Assembly: GCA_022561955.1 (NCBI GenBank)
Contig: JADFQF010000098.1
Location: forward strand, 1 to 6,212
Direction of reading: 5' to 3'
DNA from: Chloroflexota bacterium
GTDB lineage: Bacteria; Chloroflexota; Dehalococcoidia; SAR202; UBA11138
DNA: 6,212 bases
The notes under the pieces were generated by a model. That model had not been told where the DNA came from, searched no databases, and saw only the letters and a list, made by a program, of their open reading frames with translations. A program made the translations under genes and the position numbers. This document shows positions 1-6,068 of this stretch, in pieces. Position 1 is the first letter of the stretch. Every line of letters begins with the position of its first letter.

Positions 1-2
1 TC

Positions 3-728
3 GAAATCGAGACCGAGGACAGCTCCGGAAGGCTGTCCTTCAACGAGAGGTGGACGTTCTCTACCGGCAGCAAGATCTGGTCTAGCCCGATCGTGGCGGA
101 TAACGTAGTCTACTTTGGCTCGCAGGACCAGAACGTTTATGCCGTCGATGTCGGGAACGGCACCGAAATATGGTCGTTCACCACCGGCGCCGCTGTTGTG
201 GCGTCGCCGCTAGTCGAAGACGGCAGAGTCTACGTGGGCTCCTTCGACAACGTGTTTTACGCATTGGACGCGGCGACGGGGGAAGAGGTCTGGCGTTTTG
301 AGGGAGCGGAAAACTGGTACTGGAGTCAGGCTCTGATTTTCGAAAACCAACTCTTCGTTGCCTCGCTGGATGGAAACCTGTACGCTTTAGATAAGATCAC
401 GGGTGATCTATTATGGGTTCTGGAGACGGACGGGCCTATAGTGGGCTCGCCGGCCGTAATTTTTGATATGCTCGCGGTACCGTCCGACGACGGTAGGATT
501 CGATTGGTGAAGCTGGCGGACGGTATCGAAGTCGGCGCATGCAATATTGGCGAGGACGTGCGGACATCACTGGTCGAGCACGATGGTTTCATATACTTTG
601 GCGCCAAGGACAGCTCTCTGCGGGCGCTGAGGATCAAGTCCAGCGGCAACCCCGATGAAGAGTGGGTACACTACACCGACAGAGAAGATGAGGATCCGGT
701 AGCCAGGGACGAGCCTAAGAAGTGCTAG
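3..728 (+). CDS. PQQ-type beta-propeller repeat protein, 5'-truncated
   Basis: The reading frame is open to the left edge, so the true start lies upstream; a GTG at 93 falls inside a repeat and is not the start. The visible 241 residues hold about five propeller blades. Tryptophans that open successive blades are encoded at 51, 171, 291 and 414, a spacing of 40 to 41 residues, each followed by a SP-x-V-x-x-x-x-V-Y-x-G type strand, an aspartate-glycine or similar turn, a Y-A-L/V-D strand and a T-G-E/D turn. This is the PQQ-like/BamB repeat pattern. A fifth blade is more degenerate (around 534 to 635), and the C-terminus is a short charged tail. Family members are usually extracytoplasmic, either scaffolds such as BamB or quinoprotein dehydrogenases. 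No catalytic or signal region is visible here, so a binding or scaffold role is only an inference. It ends 105 bases before yidC on the same strand. Confidence 0.88.
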   Translation, partial: EIETEDSSGRLSFNERWTFSTGSKIWSSPIVADNVVYFGSQDQNVYAVDVGNGTEIWSFTTGAAVVASPLVEDGRVYVGSFDNVFYALDAATGEEVWRFEGAENWYWSQALIFENQLFVASLDGNLYALDKITGDLLWVLETDGPIVGSPAVIFDMLAVPSDDGRIRLVKLADGIEVGACNIGEDVRTSLVEHDGFIYFGAKDSSLRALRIKSSGNPDEEWVHYTDREDEDPVARDEPKKC

Positions 729-779
729 AGCGGGATACCTTCAACCCTCGTCTTCTCGCCGTAATTTGGTAACATTATC

Positions 780-806
780 GGCCTGTCTTGAATGAAGACG
801 CGGGCC
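780..806 (+). other. inverted repeat (stem-loop) in the yidC leader
   Basis: GTCTT (785-789) can pair with AAGAC (795-799) around a five-base loop, and flanking GGCC (780-783) can pair with GGCC (803-806), giving nine base pairs with an internal loop. The same AAGAC arm, extended to GAAGACG (794-800), also matches CGTCTTC at 749-755, so two alternative stems are possible. There is no U-run after it, so it does not look like an intrinsic terminator. A role in the yidC leader or propeller mRNA 3' end is inference only. Confidence 0.35.
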
Positions 807-833
807 ACAGACGTGACGTTTAGGGCGTAGATT

Positions 834-1784
834 TTGCAGATAATAGGGATAATAAGCGACATCTGGAACATGATCATCGTTCAACCGATGATCAACAGCG
901 TAATACTACTTTATAGCTACCTGTTCCTCAATTTTGGCCTGGCAATAATCGCGTTCACCATTCTGGTGAGGATCTTGCTGATTCCGCTCACGATCAAGCA
1001 GAGCCGCTCGATGAAGATGATGTCTTCGCTGCAGCCCAAGCTGAAAGAGCTTCAAGGGCGCCTTAAAAATGACCGCCAAAAGCTCTCTCAAGAAACGCTG
1101 AAGATCTACCGCGATAACGGCGTCAACCCTATAGGCTGCCTTGGCCCGCTCTTCATCCAGTTTCCCATCTGGATAGGGCTGTTTTGGGCGATCAACAGGA
1201 CGGTCCCTGCGCGGCCCGAGAACCTGGTGGAGCTCTCAAAGTTCCTCTATCCCTGGCTTCCTCGCGTGAGCGAAGTAATTCCCCTCAACAGCTCGTTTCT
1301 GTGGATAAAGGACCTGGCGCTACCGGACCCGGGCCCGTTGGGTGTGCCGCTCCTGCCGATTCTAGTCGGCGTGTCCATGTTCTTGATGCAGAAGATGACG
1401 GTCATGCCGTCCGTGGACCCGAGGCAGGCCTCGACCAACCGGATGATGCTGTGGATGATGCCTATATTGTTCGGCTTTTTCACGCTTCAGTTTTCCAGCG
1501 GCCTGGCCATTTACTGGGTGGTCTCCAATATCGTTGGTATGATCATTCAGGGGTTCGTCACTGGCTGGAGCCCCATTACAGATATGTTAAAGTTCGGAAG
1601 CTCAGGTACGGAATCCGAGGCCGCATCGAAAGAGCAGCCCGCTCCCGCCTTGGTGACCTCGACTGAGGAGGCGACGACCAATGAAGACAATCGAAATAAC
1701 GGCAAGAACGTCAGAAGAAGCAATAGAGCTCGCCCTAAAGGAGCTAGACGCCGATCGAGGACAGGTAGAAATAGACGTCGTTAG
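834..1784 (+). CDS. yidC: YidC/Oxa1-family membrane protein insertase
   Basis: This 316-residue protein inserts and folds membrane proteins in the cytoplasmic membrane, alone or with SecYEG. It is the short form lacking the large periplasmic domain of proteobacterial YidC. Membrane segments lie at about 22-50, 103-120, 172-188, 204-219 and 222-242. Arg46 in the first segment (context TILVRILLIPLT) corresponds to the conserved arginine of the hydrophilic groove described for SpoIIIJ/YidC. The cytoplasmic hairpin follows at about 56-95, then the conserved N-P-x-G-C-L-G-P-L-x-Q-x-P-I segment. There is no lipobox cysteine at the N-terminus. The start is TTG: an in-frame stop at 828-830 excludes longer forms, and AGGG at 822-825 sits eight bases upstream. 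A later ATG at 870 would remove residues that match the family N-terminus. The last 34 residues are very basic (13 Arg, 2 Lys) and overlap jag; basic tails in this family contact the ribosome. Confidence 0.95.
   Translation: MQIIGIISDIWNMIIVQPMINSVILLYSYLFLNFGLAIIAFTILVRILLIPLTIKQSRSMKMMSSLQPKLKELQGRLKNDRQKLSQETLKIYRDNGVNPIGCLGPLFIQFPIWIGLFWAINRTVPARPENLVELSKFLYPWLPRVSEVIPLNSSFLWIKDLALPDPGPLGVPLLPILVGVSMFLMQKMTVMPSVDPRQASTNRMMLWMMPILFGFFTLQFSSGLAIYWVVSNIVGMIIQGFVTGWSPITDMLKFGSSGTESEAASKEQPAPALVTSTEEATTNEDNRNNGKNVRRSNRARPKGARRRSRTGRNRRR
1666..1671 (+). promoter_or_regulatory. strong Shine-Dalgarno for jag, inside yidC
   Basis: A perfect AGGAGG lies nine bases before the jag ATG at 1681. It sits within the yidC coding frame, where it contributes to the Thr-Glu-Glu-Ala codons. 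It decides the jag start and shows that jag initiates independently while the ribosome is still translating the yidC tail. Confidence 0.8.
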
Positions 1785-2316
1785 CAGGGGCAAGTCCGGC
1801 ATACTAGGCATCGGCTCCGAGCCCGCAAAGGTCCGCGTGACCCTGCTCGAAGAGGCCCCCGACATCGTGAACGTCACCACCGAGATACTTCAGAATCTGA
1901 TATCGAAGATGGGCGTGGAGGCCGTGGTCAGACTCAAGCAGGCCCACAACGAAGACCTGGGCGGCCCCGTGTTCGACATAGAAGGCGACGACTCCGGCCT
2001 CCTGATTGGCCGCCGCGGCGAGACTCTCCGCGCTCTCCAGTTCCTCGTGAGGTTCATCGCCTCCCGCAAGCTCGACGAAAGGGCGAACCTGCTCGTAGAC
2101 GTCGAAGGCTACCAGGAGAGGCGCTACCAGTCGTTGGCCAATCTCGCGCATCGAGTCGCCCAAAGAGTCGGCTCTTCCGGACGCCCCATAACCCTGGAGC
2201 CGATGCCGCCCAACGAGCGGCGCGCGGTCCACATGGCCCTGGCTGATCATCCCGACGTGACCACCGAGAGCGTGGGAGTCGGAGATAGCCGACAGGTAGT
2301 AGTCCAGCCGAAGTAG
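1681..2316 (+). CDS. jag: Jag/KhpB (EloR) RNA-binding protein, Jag-N + KH + R3H
   Basis: This 211-residue cytoplasmic protein has the standard three parts. Residues 1-54 are the Jag-N domain, with the diagnostic K-S-G-I-L-G-I-G stretch at 38-45. A KH domain at about 78-143 has its GxxG loop at 110-113 (G-R-R-G). A C-terminal R3H domain at about 147-210 carries the Arg180-x3-His184 motif. KH and R3H bind single-stranded nucleic acid; in Firmicutes KhpB/EloR pairs with KhpA and affects cell elongation and division, and the gene is classically next to yidC (spoIIIJ-jag). The length is normal for the family. The start is fixed by AGGAGG at nine bases and by the Jag-N domain beginning exactly at this ATG. 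The first 104 bases overlap the end of yidC in another frame. The gene that often follows in other genomes, mnmE, is absent here. Confidence 0.95.
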   Translation: MKTIEITARTSEEAIELALKELDADRGQVEIDVVSRGKSGILGIGSEPAKVRVTLLEEAPDIVNVTTEILQNLISKMGVEAVVRLKQAHNEDLGGPVFDIEGDDSGLLIGRRGETLRALQFLVRFIASRKLDERANLLVDVEGYQERRYQSLANLAHRVAQRVGSSGRPITLEPMPPNERRAVHMALADHPDVTTESVGVGDSRQVVVQPK

Positions 2317-2355
2317 GCATCGCTTCCGGCTGCTGAGCCCAGATTCAACTGCATC

Positions 2356-2397
2356 CAGGGTCCCCCGGTCCTCTTCAGTGGTGGGGGGCTGAGCCTG
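2356..2397 (+). other. GC-rich hairpin in the jag-pfkB gap
   Basis: CCCCC (2362-2366) can pair with GGGGG (2384-2388), and CAGG (2356-2359) with CCTG (2394-2397), across an internal loop. The 3' arm is part of an 8-base direct repeat, GCTGAGCC, at 2332-2339 and 2388-2395. No U-run follows, so a canonical intrinsic terminator is unlikely. It could be a leader structure of the kinase gene or an mRNA 3' end stabiliser; the sequence does not decide. Confidence 0.3.
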
Positions 2398-2471
2398 TAT
2401 CTCCATTGTCTGGTAATATCGCTCTACCGCAGGGCAATGACCCTTTTGGAATAGGCCCTCTTTATTTGGAG

Positions 2472-3320
2472 ATGCAGTTGCCGCCGGATTTTCTGTCAAT
2501 CGGTCACCTGGCCAAGGACCTTACGCCCGATGGCCACGTCATCGGGGGAGCGGTAACCTACGCCTCGCTGACCGCCCGGGCCCTGGGGCTGAGGCCCGCG
2601 ATGGTGACCAGCTTTGGCCCCGATGTGGAGCCGGGACCTTCACTGGCCGATGTTCTGAGCCACGTCGTCCCTTCCCCAGAGACGACCACCTTCAAGAACG
2701 TCTACGAGCGCGGCAGGCGTACCCAGACCATCGTGGGAGTCGGCGGGCCGATAGCTGCCTCAGACGTGCCTGAAGAGTGGCGGAGCGCTCCTCTTGTGCT
2801 CCTTGGGCCGCTGGCGGGAGAGCTGGACAAGGACATACTTTCCATATTCACCGATTCCGTGGTGATGGCGTCCATACAGGGCTGGCTTCGTCGCTGGGAT
2901 GAGGACGGAAGGGTCAGCTCCGGCCAGTGGAACGGCGACGATATTCTCCCCGGCGTCGATGCGGCAATCCTCTCTGAGGACGACATCTCGGACCGCAAGA
3001 GGCTCGATCAGTGGAAGGACCTTACCCCGGTCCTCATATTTACCAGGGGCGCCCGGGGAGCCGAACTGCACTATAAAGGACGCTGGAACCACATCGACGC
3101 ATTTCCGGTAGACGAGGTCGATCCCACCGGCGCCGGAGATGTGTTCGCGGCGGCCTATCTGGTCCGCTTTCGCGAGACCGGAGACCCGCTGGAGTCCGCC
3201 CGTTTCGCCGGTTGCGCCGCAAGCTTCTGCGTGGAGAAGCCGGGCGTGCAAGGCATAGCGAGCCGGGCGCGGGTCGAAGCCCGCCTCGCCGAACGGCCCG
3301 AGGGGAAGCGGGTCTCGTAA
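2472..3320 (+). CDS. PfkB/ribokinase-family kinase
   Basis: This is a cytoplasmic ATP-dependent kinase of the ribokinase fold, about 282 residues from the ATG chosen here. The N-terminal part has the strand S-I-G-H-L-A-K-D-L followed by the substrate-side G-G-A-V-T-Y-A segment. Near the C-terminus is PfkB signature 2, D-P-T-G-A-G-D-V-F-A-A-A, with the catalytic-base aspartate at residue 223 and the anion-hole glycines before it. The substrate may be a sugar, nucleoside or related alcohol; the sequence does not identify it, and the lid region is short and divergent. Start choice: ATG at 2472 lies just before the first beta strand, but GGAG at 2468-2471 touches it; a TTG at 2478 would have that GGAG at six bases. 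A longer TTG start at 2406 has no ribosome site and adds 22 residues unlike the family. The stop abuts the next gene's ATG. Confidence 0.87.
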   Translation: MQLPPDFLSIGHLAKDLTPDGHVIGGAVTYASLTARALGLRPAMVTSFGPDVEPGPSLADVLSHVVPSPETTTFKNVYERGRRTQTIVGVGGPIAASDVPEEWRSAPLVLLGPLAGELDKDILSIFTDSVVMASIQGWLRRWDEDGRVSSGQWNGDDILPGVDAAILSEDDISDRKRLDQWKDLTPVLIFTRGARGAELHYKGRWNHIDAFPVDEVDPTGAGDVFAAAYLVRFRETGDPLESARFAGCAASFCVEKPGVQGIASRARVEARLAERPEGKRVS

Positions 3321-3875
3321 ATGGCGGCCATCGGCTCAGCGAAGAGGATCGCGATAATCGGATGCGGAGGGTCCGGCAAGTCTACGCTCGCAACCCGGCT
3401 GGGACCCGTTCTCGGGCTTCCGGTCGTTCATCTGGACGTCCACTACTGGAACCCCGGCTGGGTCCCGACGCCCAGAGAGGAGTGGAAAAACGAGGTCGAG
3501 GGCCTCATATCGCGCGAGTCCTGGATCATAGACGGAAACTACGGCAGCACCATGGACAAGCGGCTCGCAGCATCCGACGCCGTCATATTCTTGGACTTCC
3601 CACGTCGAATCTGTCTGTGGCGAGTCGTCAAGCGGCGGTTTCAGAATATAGGCGTGTCGCGGCCCGACATGGCTCCGGGCTGCCCGGAGAGGCTTCTCGA
3701 CGTCGAGTTCCTCAAGTTCCTAAAGTGGATCTGGGTCTATCCCAAAGCGAACAGGCGCCCCCTGCTGGAGAGGCTTCGAGGGCTTCAACCATCCACCACT
3801 ATTATTAACCTGCGAAATCCGAAGGAGGTCCGGGATTTTCTCGATGACCCGAAGAGCACCAACACCCTTGCTTAA
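3321..3875 (+). CDS. FlaR-like P-loop protein (adenylate-kinase-like fold)
   Basis: This 184-residue cytoplasmic protein has a Walker A loop at 14-22 (G-C-G-G-S-G-K-S-T) near the N-terminus. It continues with the H-L-D-x-x-Y-W-x-P-G-W segment (37-47), W-I-I-D-G-N-Y (68-74), a hydrophobic strand ending L-D-F-P (91-94) and an arginine-rich stretch at 95-106. This order matches proteins annotated as DNA topology modulation protein FlaR, a branch of the nucleotide/shikimate-kinase-like P-loop family. The name is historical and the real substrate is unknown; a small-molecule or nucleotide kinase activity is likely. Its ATG follows the kinase stop codon with no gap (TAAATG), and the nearest purine-rich stretch, AGGGGA at 3301-3306, is too far for normal initiation, so translation probably depends on coupling to the upstream kinase gene. 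Confidence 0.86.
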   Translation: MAAIGSAKRIAIIGCGGSGKSTLATRLGPVLGLPVVHLDVHYWNPGWVPTPREEWKNEVEGLISRESWIIDGNYGSTMDKRLAASDAVIFLDFPRRICLWRVVKRRFQNIGVSRPDMAPGCPERLLDVEFLKFLKWIWVYPKANRRPLLERLRGLQPSTTIINLRNPKEVRDFLDDPKSTNTLA

Positions 3876-3938
3876 TAGAAGGAAATTACATTAGCTTAGG
3901 GCTGTAGCACAGAGAATTGAGCAGTAAAATTTAACGTG

Positions 3939-3968
3939 TTGCTAAAGTTCCTGAAATGCACCCATAAT
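3939..3968 (+). promoter_or_regulatory. candidate sigma-70-type promoter for the AI-2E-family gene
   Basis: TTGCTA (3939-3944) and CATAAT (3963-3968) are separated by 18 bases and match the -35 and -10 consensus at four and five of six positions. They lie in the AT-richest gap of the window, about 40 bases before the GTG start. The same CCCATAAT string occurs before the HAD gene. The call rests on consensus resemblance only. Confidence 0.4.
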
Positions 3969-4008
3969 AGCTGTCGAAGGCTTCGTCTTTTCGGACATCA
4001 GGTGTGCC

Positions 4009-5235
4009 GTGACTCCACCTCTTAGAATTAACAGATTCGCGTGGCTAATCGCCGGCTTAATACTGGTGGCGCTGCTGCTGTATATGATCAGGGGGGGCCT
4101 GTTCCCCTTCGTGTTTGGCGGCATCATGGCCTACATTCTTCACCCGCTAGTCGAGCTCGTCGAGAAAATTCAGCCCTGGAAGAATGCGCGACCTCTTTTG
4201 ACTCGGACGCTCTCCATCTTCATTGTCTTTGCGCTGGTTATTGGACTCGTTGCATGGGCCCTGGTAATAATAATCCCCACGGCCTTCGAGCAGGTGGGAA
4301 TGTTCCTCGACTCTCTGCCTACATTGATAGCCAACGCGCGGACAACCGTCGAGCAGTTCATGGAGAGGTTTTCCGCATCCGTACCGGAAGCTATCAGGTT
4401 ACAGGTGCAAGGAGCCTTCGAAAATGCAGGCGCCATACTGGTCGGAGCCGGCCAAAATGTCTTGACGAAGACTCTGGGGGCCGCGTCGCAGGCGCTCACA
4501 CTGGTCATTGGGCTAGCCGCTGTGCCCCTTCTTCTCTACTACGCCCTCAAGGACCGTGAGGAAGTGGTGCTGGGCGTGGTGGCGCTCTTTCCGCCGAGGT
4601 CGAGATTCCATGTCAGAAACGTCATCACTATCCTTAATCACGTCTTCAGCTCGTATGTCAGGGCGCAGCTTTTCCTGGGGGTCGTCGTTGGTGTGCTCGT
4701 ATACATCGGACTTCTAATTCTCCGCGTGCAGTTCGCCGGCGTACTGGCAATCACCGCCGGCCTCTTCGAGTTGATACCGATCATCGGTCCCTGGCTGGGC
4801 GCGATTCCGGGCGCCGTCGTCGTGCTGGCGACCTCACCGGAGAAGATTATATGGGTGGCCGGACTATATTTCGGCGTACAGCTGTTGGAGAACTCCATAT
4901 TGGTGCCCCGTATTCAGAGCCAGGCCCTTCACGTCCATCCCATAATGATCATCTTCGCGCTCATAGCGGGGAGCGAGCTTGCGGGTCTCTGGGGAGTCGT
5001 CCTGGGCCCGCCTCTGGCCGTTGCCGCGAAAGAGGTCTACACCTACTTCTCGGTCGAGTGGCACTCCGAGGAAGGTAGGCCGCTTTCCGAGGCCGAACGC
5101 CACATCGAGGAAGTGCTGGCGTTCGAGCGCCCTGTATCCGCTTCGGCCGATCCTCCACCTTCTGAAGATGCGCCTGAACCAGATGTCGACAATACGGGTC
5201 CGATTCACCAGCCTGGGTATGACGATTCCGACTAA
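4009..5235 (+). CDS. AI-2E family transporter (UPF0118)
   Basis: This 408-residue polytopic membrane protein has the AI-2E/TqsA-family layout. Two membrane segments fill the N-terminus (about 11-45) and another spans about 66-90. A soluble, mostly helical stretch follows (about 92-155), then a membrane segment ending Y-Y-A-L-K-D-R-E (177-184). The conserved C-terminal core has E-L-I-P-I-I-G-P-W-L-G (254-264), Q-L-L-E-N-x-x-L-V-P-R-I (291-302), H-P-I (310-312) and the L-W-G-V-V-L-G-P-P-L motif (327-336). Members include the E. coli autoinducer-2 exporter TqsA, but many homologues act as ion or other small-molecule exporters, so the substrate here is open. The last 50 or so residues form an acidic, proline-rich tail likely to be disordered and cytoplasmic. 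The start is GTG: no ATG is in frame back to the stop at 3952, and AGGTG at 4000-4004 sits four bases upstream. Confidence 0.92.
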   Translation: MTPPLRINRFAWLIAGLILVALLLYMIRGGLFPFVFGGIMAYILHPLVELVEKIQPWKNARPLLTRTLSIFIVFALVIGLVAWALVIIIPTAFEQVGMFLDSLPTLIANARTTVEQFMERFSASVPEAIRLQVQGAFENAGAILVGAGQNVLTKTLGAASQALTLVIGLAAVPLLLYYALKDREEVVLGVVALFPPRSRFHVRNVITILNHVFSSYVRAQLFLGVVVGVLVYIGLLILRVQFAGVLAITAGLFELIPIIGPWLGAIPGAVVVLATSPEKIIWVAGLYFGVQLLENSILVPRIQSQALHVHPIMIIFALIAGSELAGLWGVVLGPPLAVAAKEVYTYFSVEWHSEEGRPLSEAERHIEEVLAFERPVSASADPPPSEDAPEPDVDNTGPIHQPGYDDSD

Positions 5236-5238
5236 CAC

Positions 5239-5280
5239 GAGAGTGCCTTGAACCGTTCTGGTTGCGCCGGGCACGCTCTC
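5239..5280 (+). other. two-part hairpin after the AI-2E-family gene
   Basis: GAGA plus GTGCC (5239-5247) pairs with GGCAC (5270-5274) and TCTC (5277-5280), nine base pairs with a two-base bulge. Inside it AACC (5251-5254) pairs with GGTT (5260-5263) around a five-base loop. It starts three bases after the stop codon, the usual place for a transcript end, but the downstream bases are not U-rich. It may mark the mRNA 3' end or a Rho-dependent end. It overlaps the candidate HAD promoter. Confidence 0.4.
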
Positions 5281-5290
5281 TGCCCATAAT
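5262..5290 (+). promoter_or_regulatory. candidate promoter for the HAD gene
   Basis: TTGCGC (5262-5267) and CATAAT (5285-5290) are separated by 17 bases. The -10 matches five of six consensus bases; the -35 matches only the TTG. It lies about 60 bases before the HAD start and shares CCCATAAT with the element before the AI-2E-family gene. Confidence 0.33.
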
Positions 5291-5336
5291 GCTCTTCAAA
5301 GGGCCGGTTCGCCGAATACCTTCATAGAGACTCCAC

Positions 5337-5341
5337 AGAGG
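5337..5341 (+). promoter_or_regulatory. Shine-Dalgarno AGAGG that fixes a TTG start
   Basis: AGAGG lies seven bases before the TTG at 5349. It supports this rare start codon for the HAD gene, which places the catalytic motif at the usual distance from the N-terminus. Confidence 0.55.
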
Positions 5342-5348
5342 TAGAACT

Positions 5349-6026
5349 TTGAGCAGATTTAAGGCTGTGCTATTCGATTACGACGATACGCTCGCCGATA
5401 CGTACTCTGCGCGCGTAAAGGCTGCTAGAAAAGGCGCCGAGGGCCGCCTGAGCTCCGACCTCGACATGGACAAGATAATGAAGGAGTGGGCGGGACGGCC
5501 CCAGGTCGAGATATTCTCGGACCTTGCCGAGGACAAAGAGCAGGTCGACTCGATGATGGCCGACTACGTCAAGTGGTACTGGCGCATGTCGCCTACGGAG
5601 GTGTCGCTCTTTCCGGGAGTCATGGACATGCTTGTGGGCCTCAAGGAGAGCCGCCCGAGTCCGGCCATTGCGCTGGTGACCTCCAAGGTGCGGCTGCTGG
5701 AGAACGAGGATGGGCCTTACGGAGCAGAGGTGGAGATGAAGCGGCTGGGAATACATGGCCTCTTCGACCTGATCGTAGGCTGGGAGGACGTCAAGGAGAC
5801 CAAACCCTTGCCGGGGCCCATCCTGTTCGCAATGGAAAGGCTGGGGCTTAACAGGGATGAGGTCATTATGGTCGGAGACAGCCACATAGACATAAGGACC
5901 GCCAAGAACGCAGGCGTGGCTTCCGCGGGCGCGACATGGGGGACGCTCGCGAAGGACCTGCTTCTGGAGGTTGGGCCCGACTATCTAATTGATTCCCCCT
6001 CCGACCTCATGTCGATACTGGAGTGA
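5349..6026 (+). CDS. HAD-superfamily hydrolase, phosphatase-like
   Basis: This 225-residue cytoplasmic enzyme has all four HAD motifs. Motif I is D-Y-D-D-T at 10-14, with Asp10 as nucleophile and Asp12 as acid/base. Motif II is the A-L-V-T-S-K segment with Thr111 or Ser112. Motif III is Lys152 in E-T-K-P. Motif IV is V-G-D-S-x-x-D at 175-181, followed by the I-x-T-A-K-N-A-G-V pattern. A helical cap lies between motif I and about residue 85, as in the phosphoglycolate phosphatase/PpaX type (subfamily IA). The family removes phosphate from small metabolites such as 2-phosphoglycolate; the exact substrate cannot be read from the sequence. The length is normal and all catalytic residues are present. 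The start is TTG with AGAGG seven bases upstream. The crotonase-like gene begins 42 bases after the stop, on the same strand. Confidence 0.9.
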   Translation: MSRFKAVLFDYDDTLADTYSARVKAARKGAEGRLSSDLDMDKIMKEWAGRPQVEIFSDLAEDKEQVDSMMADYVKWYWRMSPTEVSLFPGVMDMLVGLKESRPSPAIALVTSKVRLLENEDGPYGAEVEMKRLGIHGLFDLIVGWEDVKETKPLPGPILFAMERLGLNRDEVIMVGDSHIDIRTAKNAGVASAGATWGTLAKDLLLEVGPDYLIDSPSDLMSILE

Positions 6027-6068
6027 CGCGAGGGCCCATGCGTCTATGGAATAGCTGGAGCAGGACCG

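Noticed and set aside
93..95. GTG as the start of the propeller gene
   Set aside because: The frame is open to the left edge and the residues before it complete a propeller blade, so the gene starts outside the window.
1804..2499. A 231-codon open frame on the minus strand opposite jag and the following gap
   Set aside because: No recognisable domain, and it mirrors the strongly supported jag coding frame; GC-rich genes commonly leave the opposite strand open.
2760..3251. A 163-codon minus-strand frame opposite the kinase gene
   Set aside because: Opposite-strand shadow of a gene with clear PfkB motifs; no domain signature of its own.
3975..3991. Small stem CGAA/TTCG followed by TCTTTT, terminator-like
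   Set aside because: Only four base pairs with a three-base loop, and it lies downstream of the candidate promoter just before the AI-2E-family start, where a terminator would make little sense without attenuation evidence.
4041..4559. A 172-codon plus-strand frame inside the AI-2E-family gene
   Set aside because: Composition is typical of an out-of-frame reading (rich in Arg, Gly, Ser, His) and the true frame has strong membrane and motif evidence.
5370..5885. A 171-codon minus-strand frame opposite the HAD gene
   Set aside because: Shadow of the HAD frame, which carries all four catalytic motifs.
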